A DNA stretch of 64,000 bases, taken from NCBI GenBank assembly GCA_033558025.1, contig JAUCEF010000012.1, positions 2,604,001 through 2,668,000 of the forward strand. Direction: 5' to 3'. The first letter of the stretch is position 1. The number at the start of each line of letters is the position of its first letter. Of the stretch, positions 44,075 through 55,050 are shown piece by piece. Origin of the DNA: Phytophthora sp. 'mugwort' (lineage: Eukaryota > Oomycota > Peronosporomycetes > Peronosporales > Peronosporaceae). The notes below the pieces were generated by a model. It saw only the letters and a list, made by a program, of their open reading frames with translations, was not told the origin of the DNA and searched no databases. A program made the translations under genes and the position numbers.

Positions 44075-44900
44075 CTAATTCAGGTCCATGTCCACAGCGG
44101 CCGTCGTGATGCACACGGACTGTAACTGCAACGCCACCGCATTGCATCGACTGCGTAATCCGCCGCGTGAGTTGGTACACACTCTCGGCATTCCGTCACA
44201 GCTCCTCCATGCGCTGCATAAGCTCGCGCTGGCGTCGTAGCTGGCTATTCGTCGCTGAAGCGCTTGGGCGGCGTCGAGCACGCCAGTGGATCTGTGGGCT
44301 CACACTCAGACAGGTTTGAGAACGCGTTGGGTAGAGACTTCCTTCGACCAGCCTCCTTATCATAGAAACCCTCGTCCAAACTTCTGGGGCTCACGACGCG
44401 GAGACTGGACGTCAAATCAAACTCAACCCCCCACCACCAAATATCTGCAGCTTCTCAGGTGGGTGGGTCAACGACCGTCTTCGGACTGGCACAGCGAATC
44501 GCCTTAGGCCTGGCAGGTCCACGGAGTGCATGACGTAGTAGCCAACACGTTCGCCGTTCGAGCGCTCAACGAGTCCTGACGCCTCTACGAAGACAAAATC
44601 GCTTGTGATTTTGGTCAATTCTGGCACCTGCCACGTGACACCTCAGAACTGGAACAGGGCAATATAGACGTCGCATCTGTAGCGAGGAATCCGTACAGGA
44701 CGTCGTCAAGCGTACCAACCATCGTACCGACAGTCACTAGCTTAGATCTACGCCAAGTGGACTCGCCGTCGCCATTGAGAGTTGTGGACGCATAGGATGT
44801 CGACGTTGCTGCACGTGTCGGTAACTGACCAAGTCGGCGCTATATGAGACGTTGACAGCAAAACTGCGAACTAAAGAGAGAGAAGTCTTGTAAAGTTAAC
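44075..44900 (-). pseudogene. Decayed START-family paralogue
   Basis: Between the two intact genes, the minus strand keeps pieces of the same family in the same orientation: VTVGTMVGTLDDVLYGFLAT near 44720 matches the LAVGNLRGSLDDVMYGVV block of the larger gene, DFVFVEASGLVERSNGERVG and YYVMHSVDLPGLR (44412-44627) match its next block, and near 44100-44250 QLRRQRELMQRMEEL and NAESVYQLTRRITQSM match its C-terminal helix (LLQQMQDLHSVAESTYQVA). The FYVE-like finger is missing and frames are broken. Confidence 0.7.
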
Positions 44901-45022
44901 ATAAAGTTTATTCCGGAAATGCGGCGCCCTCAACACTCGGTTAGTAGATACGGAGGGCCTCGATTTGGTTGCATCCTCCAGCTCCACGATAAATATCACA
45001 GCTCATAACGGGTGACGCTTGT

Positions 45023-47890
45023 CTACTTGCCGATGCCGACGGTCATGGCACGCGTCGAGCGCAGCCCCACCACATTGAAGGCGAACGGCTGAGAGAAGGT
45101 CCGTACGCCGCGTAGATTTCCGGCCGCGCTGTTGGGTGACGTCTTGGACAAGCGGCCACTGTCACGCTCCTTGAAGGCCGCCTCCGTGTTGGCTCGAGCC
45201 ACTTGGTACGTCGACTCGGCCACGCTGTGCAGATCCTGCATCTGCTGCAAAAGCTGGTGCTGGTAGTTCGACTCGCCCGGGACCGTCGTGTGCGCGCGTT
45301 GGAGACGCTGCTTGGGCTCAAGCTCAGCAACAGACTCGGGCTTGGCCTTCTGCAACTCGTATTGAGACAGCATCATGGCGTGCACCTCAGCGACGGGAGC
45401 AGCTTCCACCACTTCCACCTCTTCAGTCATTGCCACCTCTTGCTGGTCTTCATCGACGTGTACGGGCGTCTCCTCGTTCGTTTCCACAGACTCCGTCTCT
45501 GTCTCACCCTGCTCAGTCGTCTGGCTGAGCTCTTGGTCCTCCTTTTCTGCTTCTAAAGGCTCTGCAGGCATCTCCTGAAGCTTCATCGATTCCTCATGCT
45601 CATCCTTCTCTTCATGCTGTTCAGTCTCTTCCTCCTCCGCTTCATCGTCTTCGTCTTCGCCTTCGACGATAGGAGACTCGCGATGAGACTGTGGCGCGTC
45701 ACTCGTCGGAGTCTCGCACGCGTAGTCATCGTCCAACACCGCCACCGATGAAGCGTAACTCGAGCGTCCGCCGCCTTCATCGCCACTCTCAAATTCGCCA
45801 TCATCTTCCGCCTCAAACTCTTCATTCTCAAGCTCATCGACAAGATCCTGTTCACCCACTGACAAGACATAGTCCAAATGGCGTAGACTACGGATGGTCA
45901 TAGTCATGCGATGGTCAAGCACTACTGGCTCTTCTCCTGTGGGTTTGTCCTTCTCAGTAGCGACTGGAGCTTTGTTCTTGTTGCTGTTGTTGTCCATGTT
46001 AAGGTCATCAAGCGACAACGCATCGTTCGTCAGTGTAGAGCTCGACAATGGACCAGCACTCATACTGAAGGTATTGAGCGACAAGTTCTTGGACAACCGG
46101 CCTCCCGAGCTGGGACGCTGCATTGGCGTCGACGACTGTGTCGATGTCGAGATTCGGGGTCCCACGGAGTATCCCAGAGCCGCTTCCTCTTGTTGCGGGT
46201 CGTGGCTCTGATTGAAGCTGCTCGGGCCACGGCTGAACGCGAGGCTGCTGGAGGCTGTACTCCCTCTGCTGTTCATCTCACTGCCACGACCGAGCACGAC
46301 CGTAGCGTACGTGTTCCTTTCCGACGAGAAACTGTGTCTCGAGTTCGTCCGGGAAATCGCCGACGACGCCCGCGTGCGTCCACGGGCACGCACCCACAGC
46401 TCCTGACGAGCAATCTCCAACGCGCTCTCGTCGCTCACACTGGCGACGCACTTTTTGCAGAAGTTAATGGACGACTGTGTGACCTGCGAGTTGAGTGTGT
46501 CGCTGCTGAGCTTGCGCACGATGCGGCAGCGGTTGCAAATCTGCTCGCAGCACAGTTGGCACAAGAGCGTCTTGGAAAGCACACCGAGTTTACTGCGACA
46601 GACGCCGCACTGACGACGGTGGGCCGTGTTGCTGTAGTTGCTACGCTGCGACACGGGCTCCAGCGCGCTCGAGTCGCGCACACTCGCTTCGTTCACGGGC
46701 GTCAGCGCCGAGAGTCCACCCCGAGACGATCTGATGACGCTGGCGCCAAGTGCGTGGCCACCTCGAGACGACGTGATGTTGTTAACCCCCACGGCCGACG
46801 GACGTTCATTCTGTAGACAGAAGGCGAGCTTCTTGTTGTGTGCACACGAGACCGACTTCCAGCAGTTACTCAGAGCTGAAGCTGCCGAGCGCACGGCCAT
46901 ACGGTTCAGCACGTGTCCATTCGGGTCCACGGACGCCGTCATGAACACCTGGACGCGGTGGTTGCGGGTCTCCTCGAAGATGTAGCAGCTCGACACCTTC
47001 GCACGCAGGATGCGGTGCTCGTGCAGCTCACGACACGTGGGGATCTCTACTGAATGCATGAGGTGGAACCCCACGCGCGAGTTGTCGGGACGCATCATGA
47101 CGCCGGAGAACTCGAGCACCACGAAGTCGCGTGGCAAGACGATGCGAGCGGCCCCGCGGTGCTTGGCTCGCACGAACCATTTGATGCCAAGGAAACGGAA
47201 CGGCTCGGCAGGCGACGGACTCTTGAGTTCGCGCAGCACGGCGCAGTCGGCGATGTGCTCGCCCAGGTACGAGCTACGCAGGCGAACGGACGACGCGTTG
47301 GGCGACACGACCCCATACATGACGTCGTCCAGAGAGCCACGCAGGTTGCCGACCGCCAGCAGCCGCGGCAGACCCGAGTTCTTATCGTCGTCAGCGCTCG
47401 CGAAGGCTCCCGTCGTGATGCGCGGCTCGGACGGCAGACCGCCGCTGCTGTAGCTGTCGTTGCCGGTCGTGTCGCGGCTGTCTTCCATAAGGTCCAGAAC
47501 CCGGTTCTTCCTCGGTGACGTAGGCATGAACGAGATGGTGTGGTTCCTACCGTCCGAGAGGTCGGAAGTCACGGGCCCTGAGCGACGCACGTTCTGACTG
47601 GGTCGGCTGCTGGTCGTGGAGATGGCGCTCTGATACAGCGCGAGACTGGTCGGTGCTAGCGGCTGGCGCACGTCTTCTGCGACGCGCTCACGGTAAATGG
47701 AGACGCCGTCGCGTGTGCGCACGCCCTTCCACCGCCGAGCGTCCACGCGCTTGCGGTCGTGCATGACGAACGCGTCATATTCAGCGAGCGTGGCCTTGAT
47801 AAGTGCATTCGCGAGCTGCTCGTAGTTCTGTTCCTGGTTTTCCGAGAGCTCCAGCGGCGGGAAAATGTTCTTGGGCAACGGAAACTTCAT
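45023..47890 (-). CDS. START-related and FYVE-like zinc finger protein, 955 residues
   Basis: Paralogue of the gene at 41560-43302. Start ATG 47890 gives MKFPLPKNIFPPLELSE. START-like blocks are LLAVGNLRGSLDDVMYGVVS, EPFRFLGIKWFVRAKHRGAA, RIVLPRDFVVLEFSGVMMRP and FHLMHSVEIPTCRELHEHR. The zinc region (about 430-500) has CGVC, CQLC, CNRC and CKKC pairs, again without the RRHHCR core. The rest is long, acidic and Ser-rich (Glu-rich stretch about 690-820), ending in a helix with LLQQMQDLHSVAESTYQVA also found in the paralogue. It is 375 residues longer than the paralogue, mostly through low-complexity insertions. It is transcribed away from a small plus-strand frame, with 167 bp between starts. 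Confidence 0.85.
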   Translation of the reverse strand: MKFPLPKNIFPPLELSENQEQNYEQLANALIKATLAEYDAFVMHDRKRVDARRWKGVRTRDGVSIYRERVAEDVRQPLAPTSLALYQSAISTTSSRPSQNVRRSGPVTSDLSDGRNHTISFMPTSPRKNRVLDLMEDSRDTTGNDSYSSGGLPSEPRITTGAFASADDDKNSGLPRLLAVGNLRGSLDDVMYGVVSPNASSVRLRSSYLGEHIADCAVLRELKSPSPAEPFRFLGIKWFVRAKHRGAARIVLPRDFVVLEFSGVMMRPDNSRVGFHLMHSVEIPTCRELHEHRILRAKVSSCYIFEETRNHRVQVFMTASVDPNGHVLNRMAVRSAASALSNCWKSVSCAHNKKLAFCLQNERPSAVGVNNITSSRGGHALGASVIRSSRGGLSALTPVNEASVRDSSALEPVSQRSNYSNTAHRRQCGVCRSKLGVLSKTLLCQLCCEQICNRCRIVRKLSSDTLNSQVTQSSINFCKKCVASVSDESALEIARQELWVRARGRTRASSAISRTNSRHSFSSERNTYATVVLGRGSEMNSRGSTASSSLAFSRGPSSFNQSHDPQQEEAALGYSVGPRISTSTQSSTPMQRPSSGGRLSKNLSLNTFSMSAGPLSSSTLTNDALSLDDLNMDNNSNKNKAPVATEKDKPTGEEPVVLDHRMTMTIRSLRHLDYVLSVGEQDLVDELENEEFEAEDDGEFESGDEGGGRSSYASSVAVLDDDYACETPTSDAPQSHRESPIVEGEDEDDEAEEEETEQHEEKDEHEESMKLQEMPAEPLEAEKEDQELSQTTEQGETETESVETNEETPVHVDEDQQEVAMTEEVEVVEAAPVAEVHAMMLSQYELQKAKPESVAELEPKQRLQRAHTTVPGESNYQHQLLQQMQDLHSVAESTYQVARANTEAAFKERDSGRLSKTSPNSAAGNLRGVRTFSQPFAFNVVGLRSTRAMTVGIGK

Positions 47891-48057
47891 GGCCGAGCGC
47901 TAGCGCTAGCGCTGGTCGAGTGGTCTGAAGTGGCAGTAGCCAGATTTGTTACGTGCTTGAGGCACTGTCAAGCTTGACGCGCGAGTGACAAACAGGTAAA
48001 GGTCAAGTTGTGTACGTGCGTGGAGGTTTATACTAGCGCAATAAGCTAGTGACGACT

Positions 48058-48285
48058 ATGGCCCAGACCACGTGGGGCGAGCGCTTCCTGCCCGCAGCCG
48101 TTTGGCGAATGGTACGACGGCGGAAGAAGCGCGCTGGCTCGCTTTCCTGTCCGCTCTGCAACATCACCGAGCAGATCCCGAAGCACTTGGTGCAACGTGA
48201 CGACGTCGTCTGTCCACAGCTACCATCGTGCAAGAGCCTGTCGTTATGCCATATGCTCCACGATAGTCTCTATAGTCGCTCGTAA
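48058..48285 (+). CDS. Small hypothetical protein with cysteine pair
   Basis: A 75-codon frame from ATG 48058: a basic start (MAQTTWGERFLPAAVW, RMVRRRKKR), then LSCPLCNITEQIPKHLVQR, VVCPQLPSCKSLSLCH. The CPLC pair and later cysteines could bind zinc. It diverges from the 955-residue START gene, so the two might share the 167-bp promoter (47891-48057). The family is not recognised and the frame may be chance. Confidence 0.35.
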   Translation: MAQTTWGERFLPAAVWRMVRRRKKRAGSLSCPLCNITEQIPKHLVQRDDVVCPQLPSCKSLSLCHMLHDSLYSRS

Positions 48286-48460
48286 CCATCGTGGCCTGCC
48301 GAGCGGCATGTGCCCCGGAACTAGCATACATGTCGTTATGAGCTTTTGACGATGTGACTTACGCATGTACACGAATACTCGCTCGTTCGTTTGCTGAGTT
48401 GCTTCGTGTCCATTGCATGTTCAGCGATAGCGACGTTCCGATAAATGCTGTCGAGCGGAG

Positions 48461-48534
48461 CAATAATTGGACGGCATCTGGACTTCAGATGATGGCCCAA
48501 TTATTCTAGTGTCCAGATGCCGCTCCAATTATTG
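48461..48534. repeat. Imperfect hairpin, 23-24 bp arms
   Basis: CAATAATTGGACGGCATCTG starts the left arm (48461-48483), and its reverse complement with one extra base ends the right arm (48511-48534); the loop is 27 nt. Flanking bases (CGAGCGGAG and CCGGACTCG) extend the symmetry loosely. This could be a small MITE. Confidence 0.7.
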
Positions 48535-49572
48535 CCGGACTCGAGCGTTGACCAGCCAGTTGGCAATCCTGGCGTATTACATGTATTATCATAGTTTCAT
48601 GTAGAAGAGCCCTGTGCCCTTGGTAGAAGAGGGTTCCGCGGTTGGGAACCCACTTCCCCTTGGTTTCGAAAGACGGGCTCTGAACTTCCTTTGCCTGCCC
48701 GCCTCGTTAAATGAACCGCCCTGTAGCCGCCTTCAGACGGTGCGTTGCTGTGCTCTATCCGATACATGTAATACGCCCTCACGTCCTCACGATCGAGTCG
48801 TGGGCATTATGGCTCGTTGAGACCGCGTGAGCTTGTGACTAATTATTTTATGTGTTTTATGTGCAAGACAGGAAATAAGCGCTGGGGTCGGGTACATGAA
48901 ACTTGAAGACCGCAGTATTTTAATACAGTTCCCCCTCGCCAATTTAGTAGCTGTGCAAGCTAATAAATCATCAAACCTAATACGTTGATGCATCTACTGA
49001 CTTCGCTCCCCAAGGTTTTTTTGTATGGAAAGTTCACGATCTGATAGTTAATACGTTATTGTACATAATACGAATAGCTTCCACCGAAAGTATTAAGTTG
49101 GCGAAGGGGATCTGTAAAAACTGGGATCCTATTGGATTTTAGGCCGCGGGGGTTGTGATAGTCGGTGCCGGAGCCAGAAGGACGAGGCGATAGGTTGCAC
49201 ACGGTGTAGAATACGGCTCCCCACTGGGATTCGCTTGTCACGAGATGGTGAGCTGCAGCTCAAGCAACCAGCACGCGTTTCTAGGCCAGAGTAATAACTA
49301 AGTACAAGTATTATATGTACTAGATGTCCACCAAACGTTGCTGGAAAGGGGCTGTCCATAATGTGCAGTGCGCATCAAGAACTCGCCCCCCCCCCGCCCA
49401 CGAAGAGTGTCTTGGGCGACTAGCGGTACGGGTCTCCTAGAGTATCAGAATGATAAACCCGACGACCATCAACCAGAGTTGCCAGTGACGGAGCTTTTCT
49501 GTAAACCCTGGGATTGTGCCCAATCCGTCTAACAAATGCCCCCCCCCCCCGGGTGGGGCCTTGCGATAAATA
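48535..49572. other. Non-coding stretch, no gene seen
   Basis: Short frames without motifs. Runs of C occur at about 49387-49397 and 49541-49550. Confidence 0.5.
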
Positions 49573-50260
49573 ACGGTAAAACCTGCGATATACTTCCCAT
49601 GGGGCACTATTACAGGTGGGAACCTATTAAAAATATATCAAAACATGTCAAATTGTCAGTGTGAGCCATGTTCAGTTAGGAAGTCCTAGTTCTCGTGTGC
49701 TTCGAGCATGTCGTTAGACATCCGTCTCGGCAATCGTGTCGACAAAGCATCGCCATCGTCGGAGCCGCTACGTCTCGATCATGTCCAGCAGCGTGAATTC
49801 AAGTTCGTCGGCCAAATCGGCCACCACCAGGGCGACGATAGTGTCCGCTGCTGACAAACTGGAGCGCATAACCCAACTTTGACGGCAAATGCGTTGTCAG
49901 TGAGGACGCCGGACGAGCTCAGGGATCCTTTTATTGTCAATTTCTAGTCGTGGCGACGAAGCGCAAGTGCACGGTGGAAGAAAAGCTGTCTGTAGTCCAA
50001 CAACAAGAGGCTTCGAGCGTCTGAGCGGTTGCCAATAAGCATAAGTTCGACAGGGGGACTGCCCGCAAGCGGAGGGGTCAGAAGAACGAGGGCTACAACT
50101 CAGACAATTCTGATAATTAAAATCCTAAGATGGCATTTTTTTTTAGGTGAGGCACTATTGGAGGGATGGGGCACTATCGCACGTCCCCACTAATACGGCA
50201 CATTTTTAGGGTGGATGGGGCTCTATTATAGGTATGGGGCACAATCTCAGGTTTTACAGT
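49573..50260 (+). mobile_element. MITE-like element with 17-bp inverted ends and a helix-turn-helix remnant
   Basis: ACGGTAAAACCTGCGAT (49573-49589) and the reverse complement of 50244-50260 agree at 15 of 17 positions. GGGGCACTAT or GGGGCACAAT motifs recur inside both ends. Between them, 49950-50120 encodes ATKRKCTVEEKLSVVQQQEA, a stop, then AVANKHKFD, resembling a psq-type transposase DNA-binding domain. There is no catalytic domain, so it is a deletion derivative. A clean TA duplication is not evident. Confidence 0.55.
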
Positions 50261-50262
50261 AC

Positions 50263-51060
50263 GCAAAACCTTATCTGTAAATGTCCTTAAAATCATACCC
50301 ACCCGGGACATCACAGCCGATCGCAGGTCCCAGGTCCTCTGTTTTAGCGACTCGTCCTAACCCTTGTCCAACTTTGTGAAACGAAATCAAGGAAAAGATC
50401 GGAAGTTGTTCGAAGATTAGCAAGTAAAGCGAGGGACGCCGAAAACTCTTCAAACGAGCTCACAGTAATGGGGCTTCGCCCAACTAGTACCGGTAGTACC
50501 GGTCCGGTACATATATTCGTATCGATTCTTCTTCTGTCTACGTCACCACCACCAGGTACGTTAAATTATAAATCGTCAATGATCGAGAATTACTGTAAGT
50601 TCTCTCAGATATGTGTCGGTACAATGTACCATTTTGTAAAGCTACAGTTACTGAGCCCGGTGTTATTAGGGGGCGTCGTACCTAGCGAAAACCCGGCTTA
50701 TTTCTCGGCCATTTTTTAGGCCGATTTTTTTTGCCTATATCGATTTCTGCGTGAAATAAGCAGAAATGAGAAAAAATATTACAAATAACCAGTTCATTTC
50801 ACGCAAGGGAAATAGTAGTGAGTTATTTAATATCTGGCGAATACCTACTTATTTGTGCGTTTCCTTTTTGCTTTTTTTCTGCTTGTTTCGAAGCTTCGAC
50901 TCCTCCTATTCAACACTTAAGTAGTTCTAAACCTAGTGAAGGATCATACGCAATATTACTTCACCCTTTGCCCGGCCATTGTTGGTCATTTCCAAGCAAA
51001 TGTCGTCAAATTAATTTTGGGTGAGGATCGGTTTGCCAAAACTACTTTCGTTTTTGCAAA
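50263..51060. other. AT-rich non-coding stretch
   Basis: No gene seen; the short frames at 50468-50719 and 50818-51024 have no motif. Confidence 0.5.
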
Positions 51061-51099
51061 CAAAGCTGTCTAATTATCAATCAAAGCTGACGATGTGCA

Positions 51100-51776
51100 G
51101 TAGCAGCACCCGGCACAGCCGCCTTAGTTATCACAGCTCATGCCATCCATCCGGATGACTGCGTTGACGAAGTCGCGCGCGTGCATCTCCATTTTCAGCA
51201 CCGATTGCTGCGTGGTCTGGGCATGAGAGGTGGGCGGCACGTTCGAGGAGCTACATGCGTGTTTGGTCATGGAGACCATTTTCCGCTAGAGCTCTGGGTG
51301 ACGAGGAAGGTCATCTCCTCGCGAATCAGCACCAAATAATCTTTGATGTGCACCTTCAGCACAATGGTGATTTATCGATAGGATTCGCCTTGGGACTGCA
51401 GGTACCGAGCCGAAGCAGCACTAGGTCACTCCGTGGAGGAGAAGATTGTCAACCACACCCACAATTTTCTGCCTACGTAGACAGATTGATACATATCCGA
51501 CACCTTGATGAAGACTTACAATGACTTGATAAAATCAGCATGCATTTGCATTTTGATGGTGCCGCACACAGCGGTGTACTTCACCTTCCGGATGCGGACG
51601 ACACCGCGCATAGGATCTGCAAGTTTGCACTCTAATATGGCGGCAATTTTTATATCGCGCGATGCCTTTCTTGGTGCGGCCGCATTTGCGCTTTGTTTAC
51701 ATGTTGTAATTAGTCTCGCAGAAGTACACCACCAAGTTCGCCTTTTTTTGTGACGGGGACACAACGGCTTGCGCAC
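51100..51776 (-). pseudogene. Degenerate minus-strand coding remnant, unrecognised
   Basis: The minus strand keeps protein-like stretches in different frames: ILECKLADPMRGVVRIRKVK and YTAVCGTIKMQMHADFIKSL (to 51516), then KVHIKDYLVLIREEMTFLVT near 51330, then SVLKMEMHARDFVNAVIRMD near 51150. This may be a decayed transposon or gene. The family is not known to me. Confidence 0.3.
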
Positions 51777-51883
51777 AGGAAGTGTGACTTCCGGAGAGTA
51801 TACAAACTCTCAGTGAACGGCAGTTCACAAGTCCCTGGTCTGGGGACCGTTACCAAATTTAGGTAGAGTTAAGACTGAATATA

Positions 51884-51938
51884 TTTATAGGTGACCCCTT
51901 TTAATGCGTCTACATATTAACTATTAGTCACCTATAAA
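51884..51938. repeat. Perfect 12-bp inverted repeat
   Basis: TTTATAGGTGAC (51884-51895) and its exact complement GTCACCTATAAA (51927-51938) are separated by 31 nt. Surrounding 51780-52110 has no gene. Confidence 0.7.
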
Positions 51939-52111
51939 GTACCCTAGCTGTTATCCTATTGGGTGGCTCTGAGGTCTTTGTACCATATGTGTGGTACCTA
52001 TCTGTGACGTCATTATCGTGACGTCATAGTGATGTTGGCTGCATTGCTTAGTGTATTTGGGTACACCTGCTCTGAAGAGTGATTTAGCACTTCATGTAAC
52101 CCCGTTACAGA

Positions 52112-52180
52112 CTCGGTAGGATGGACGGGCCTTCCAGTCCCACTAGATATAATTTAATGGTGGCGCTGCTCTCGCTTCGC
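52112..52180 (+). repeat. Dispersed repeat, copy 2
   Basis: Direct copy of the segment at 20169-20254 with several differences. It is followed by fragments (52409-52857) without recognisable coding content. Confidence 0.6.
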
Positions 52181-53012
52181 TGACAACATTTCAGCCAAAC
52201 GCGGCCTGAGACTAATGAGCTGTCGACTTTGCGGTTAGCATACCGCCATATGTGAGGGCGACACCCCTTCTTGCCCCGTTGGGTGTTGTATGGCACGGTC
52301 CGCGGGATACACCAAATTAGAGAGACGACGTTGCAGGCAGCACGCACAGAACTTGGTGGTGAGCTGAGAAGCCGAAGTCTGTGGTCTAGAGTGCTCCTCT
52401 GTCTAAGTTTACTGCCATTCTCCAACAACCAACATGGTAGCAGTTGGTCCTGCCAGCGATGTCATCAAACGACGTGGTATCCCGCCAGGTGAAGACAGTG
52501 ACGACACCTTCCGAACCCTCCTCGCATCTTCACATGTGGAACTGACTTTCTGCCAGCAAGAGATAGAGCTCCCAGACCCACTTGAGTGAGTTTTGCGCAT
52601 GTAGTCTGAGGTGCTCGCGGTGGTCCTGCCACCACGGCTGGCAGAAAGATGGTTGCATGTCGTCTCCTCTGGTGCCGCATTGCGTCGGTCTAATCTGGAC
52701 TCTCTGTGACAGTATCATGGCGGCTGACGGCCACAGATGTCGTCCACCTCTATACCCATTCCTATCGTATACACGAGCGCATCGACGGGCTGGAAGTCGC
52801 TGCGACACAGCGATTCTCCTCCCAGTTCCATCCCACGGCGCGAGGGGAAACGACTGAGCCTAAACCTCACAACCGATCGATCTATATTATATTATAGTGG
52901 TCCCCTTTGGCTATATTTGGACGCTTCAGCACCCCGAAAAGTCAAATACCTAAAAGATTATAGGTGCCGGTGCGATATGACTCCAAAAACGTTAACCTGG
53001 TGACTCCGTCGA

Positions 53013-53085
53013 GCATGTCTGTTAATGCGCTAGCGTGGGCTGATCTCTAACATTAGAAGCTCCGACACCGGGGTCGAGCCCAAAG
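53013..53085 (+). repeat. tRNA-like segment, possible SINE
   Basis: GGGGTCGAGCCC (53070-53081) resembles a pol III B box, and TTAATGCGCTAGCGTGGG (from 53022) lies where an A box would be. The full cloverleaf does not fold cleanly. Confidence 0.3.
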
Positions 53086-53089
53086 CCTG

Positions 53090-54585
53090 GATGCTAAAAG
53101 CCAACACCTAGAGGGGAGGAAGGCGAGAGTTTCCACTTCTGGGCTCGAGAGGTTGAGCTCGCAATAAATGCAGCTCTCGTCACAGTCGATCGACTTCGAA
53201 ACGCATTTGCACGCTCCATCCCTGGCGAATAGTTGGGCGTACTCGCGTGAATTTGCATTGTCGGGATGTATTCTCATCCTAGGCTCGTTGTGCGGACAAC
53301 TACGAGCCGCGTTCTTCCCGGAAAACTATGAGCTGACCCCACGTTTCTTATCCTGTAAAACAGAAATGACATGAGTATTATGAGTGCATCCAAGAGATAC
53401 GCAGGCTAACCGCATATACCTAGTAGGGAACCCCTGCACGAGCAAAATTTATGCAGCAGTTTTCTTGGACGGCCAACTTGTGGGTCCCGCCCGGATACTG
53501 TTGTCTAGGTGCAAACACTCTGGAAGGGCAACTCAGATCGCTCTTTAGGAGGAGTGCTGCCATCGCCAAGTTCTCGCTGCACAGCTATGGGATTATCTTC
53601 AAATGGCGGTCTTGACAGCGCGCCTCCAGTGATTAACCAGGGTCGATGGCAAAAGCCACGACCCCGGGGCCAGAGCCTCAGTAGTGGTGGGGGCATAGAG
53701 GGCTTATCCCCGGAAAGCATCGGTACTATCGGAGAAGAGCAGCGGAGGGCTGCTTGTCGTACATGTACATGTACGAGAATACGATCACCCCTTCAGGCTT
53801 TCAGCGCGTCGGATAAGTCAGACGGTCGATGTCGATAGCGACAAGGTTTCCGGGGCTTTAAGAGAAAGCAAGCGCAACGGGTCAGCCTCACTCAGGCTGA
53901 CCGACCGATCTGCAATACGGTGCCTGTACATAATTGTGAAGCGTGATGCCTTTTATACCATAAACGCGTCATGGAACTTGAGACGGATAAGTATGGTTTA
54001 ATCCTGGCGATGTCAAGAATCGAGAAGTACGCGCCACGGATCGATTGGTGCGTCGAATCCATCGGGGCTATCTATTCAACAGTCCCCACAGAGCATCGGC
54101 GAGCTATGCCGCACTTCTGCCAGACACGTGGAGGGGGGCATTCATAAGGATCGCCTGGACGCGATAGCGTCGGAGATTTTATGAGGTCGCTGAAGTCAAC
54201 CTATGTCTCCATGAAGACGTACGATATAAATCCTGTAGCGGACGCAGCGCGGTGGAATCGGTTAAAGACGACCGTCGGGGTCCACCAGCGACAAGTTGGT
54301 GAACCCATGGTCCTGTGTGTGTACCGCTGTTTCCCTCGAAGAAGACTTACGATCCCATCATGAAGGCATCACCAGAATTGAATAAAACAAATCCCACGTC
54401 ACAGTCATTGTCGAAACCAAAGTTGTCACCGAAAGTCGGATCTAGAACCACTCCAGCTCGCAGTCGCCTCCAACGACTCGGAGCCAGAATAATGTTGCTT
54501 ATATCAGCACTGAGCGAGACGCCAATGCCCTGCTCTTGCGATGTGTCGGCGATTGCAATGCGTTTGTCGGGTAGTTTGCCGTGCT
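53090..54585. other. Non-coding stretch with short frames only
   Basis: A minus frame at 53053-53277 has a Cys-rich piece (GACKCVSKSIDCDESCIYC) that recalls pre-SET domains, but it is too short to assign. The frames at 53509-53838 and 54181-54599 have no motif. Confidence 0.45.
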
Positions 54586-54587
54586 GT

Positions 54588-54735
54588 TTCCATCGCTGAG
54601 CGGCGCTTGCATACTACGATCACTGGGCAGCACTCGCATCCTACTGTAGTCGTTGAAATGCTCTTTTATGCTGCCGTGGTTGCTGAGCAACGCTTGTATG
54701 CTGCCATCACTTAGAAGCGCCTGGGAATTTACAGT
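54588..54735. repeat. Minisatellite, about 30-bp unit, 4-5 degenerate copies
   Basis: Units share CGCTTGTATGCTGCCATCAC-like sequence. In one minus frame (54499-54816) the unit is an exact multiple of three and gives 10-residue repeats such as LLSDGSIQA, LLSNHGSIKE and LPSDRSMQA. Confidence 0.6.
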
Positions 54736-55050
54736 GGTCGCTGGGATGAGCACGCATGATGTTATGGCTGTCGGGGGTCGGCAGAGTGCGAGAGTAGTGG
54801 GTAATAGCCGTATCACTCACCGTTTTTTAACACATCGAACATAAACCCGCCCAAGAGCCCCGTCTATACCATTACACAGAAAGTTTCACTCTTTCGCTGT
54901 GGAAGAGACAGAGCACCATTCCTATTGCTAATATTCATATGAGCTATTTCCGAGAAGTTCATAGCATCTAACACAATCACCAAATATTCTCGAACCCTCA
55001 TATCCAGAGGAACAATATTTGATAACTTTTTCTATTCTATTTAAAACAGA

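Noticed and set aside
45043..47518. Several 80-300 codon frames opposite the 955-residue START gene
   Set aside because: Composition follows the third positions of the real gene and they carry no domain.
53053..53277. Cys-rich frame resembling a pre-SET domain
   Set aside because: Only about 20 residues look alike, no SET domain follows, and the frame has no neighbour of the same kind.
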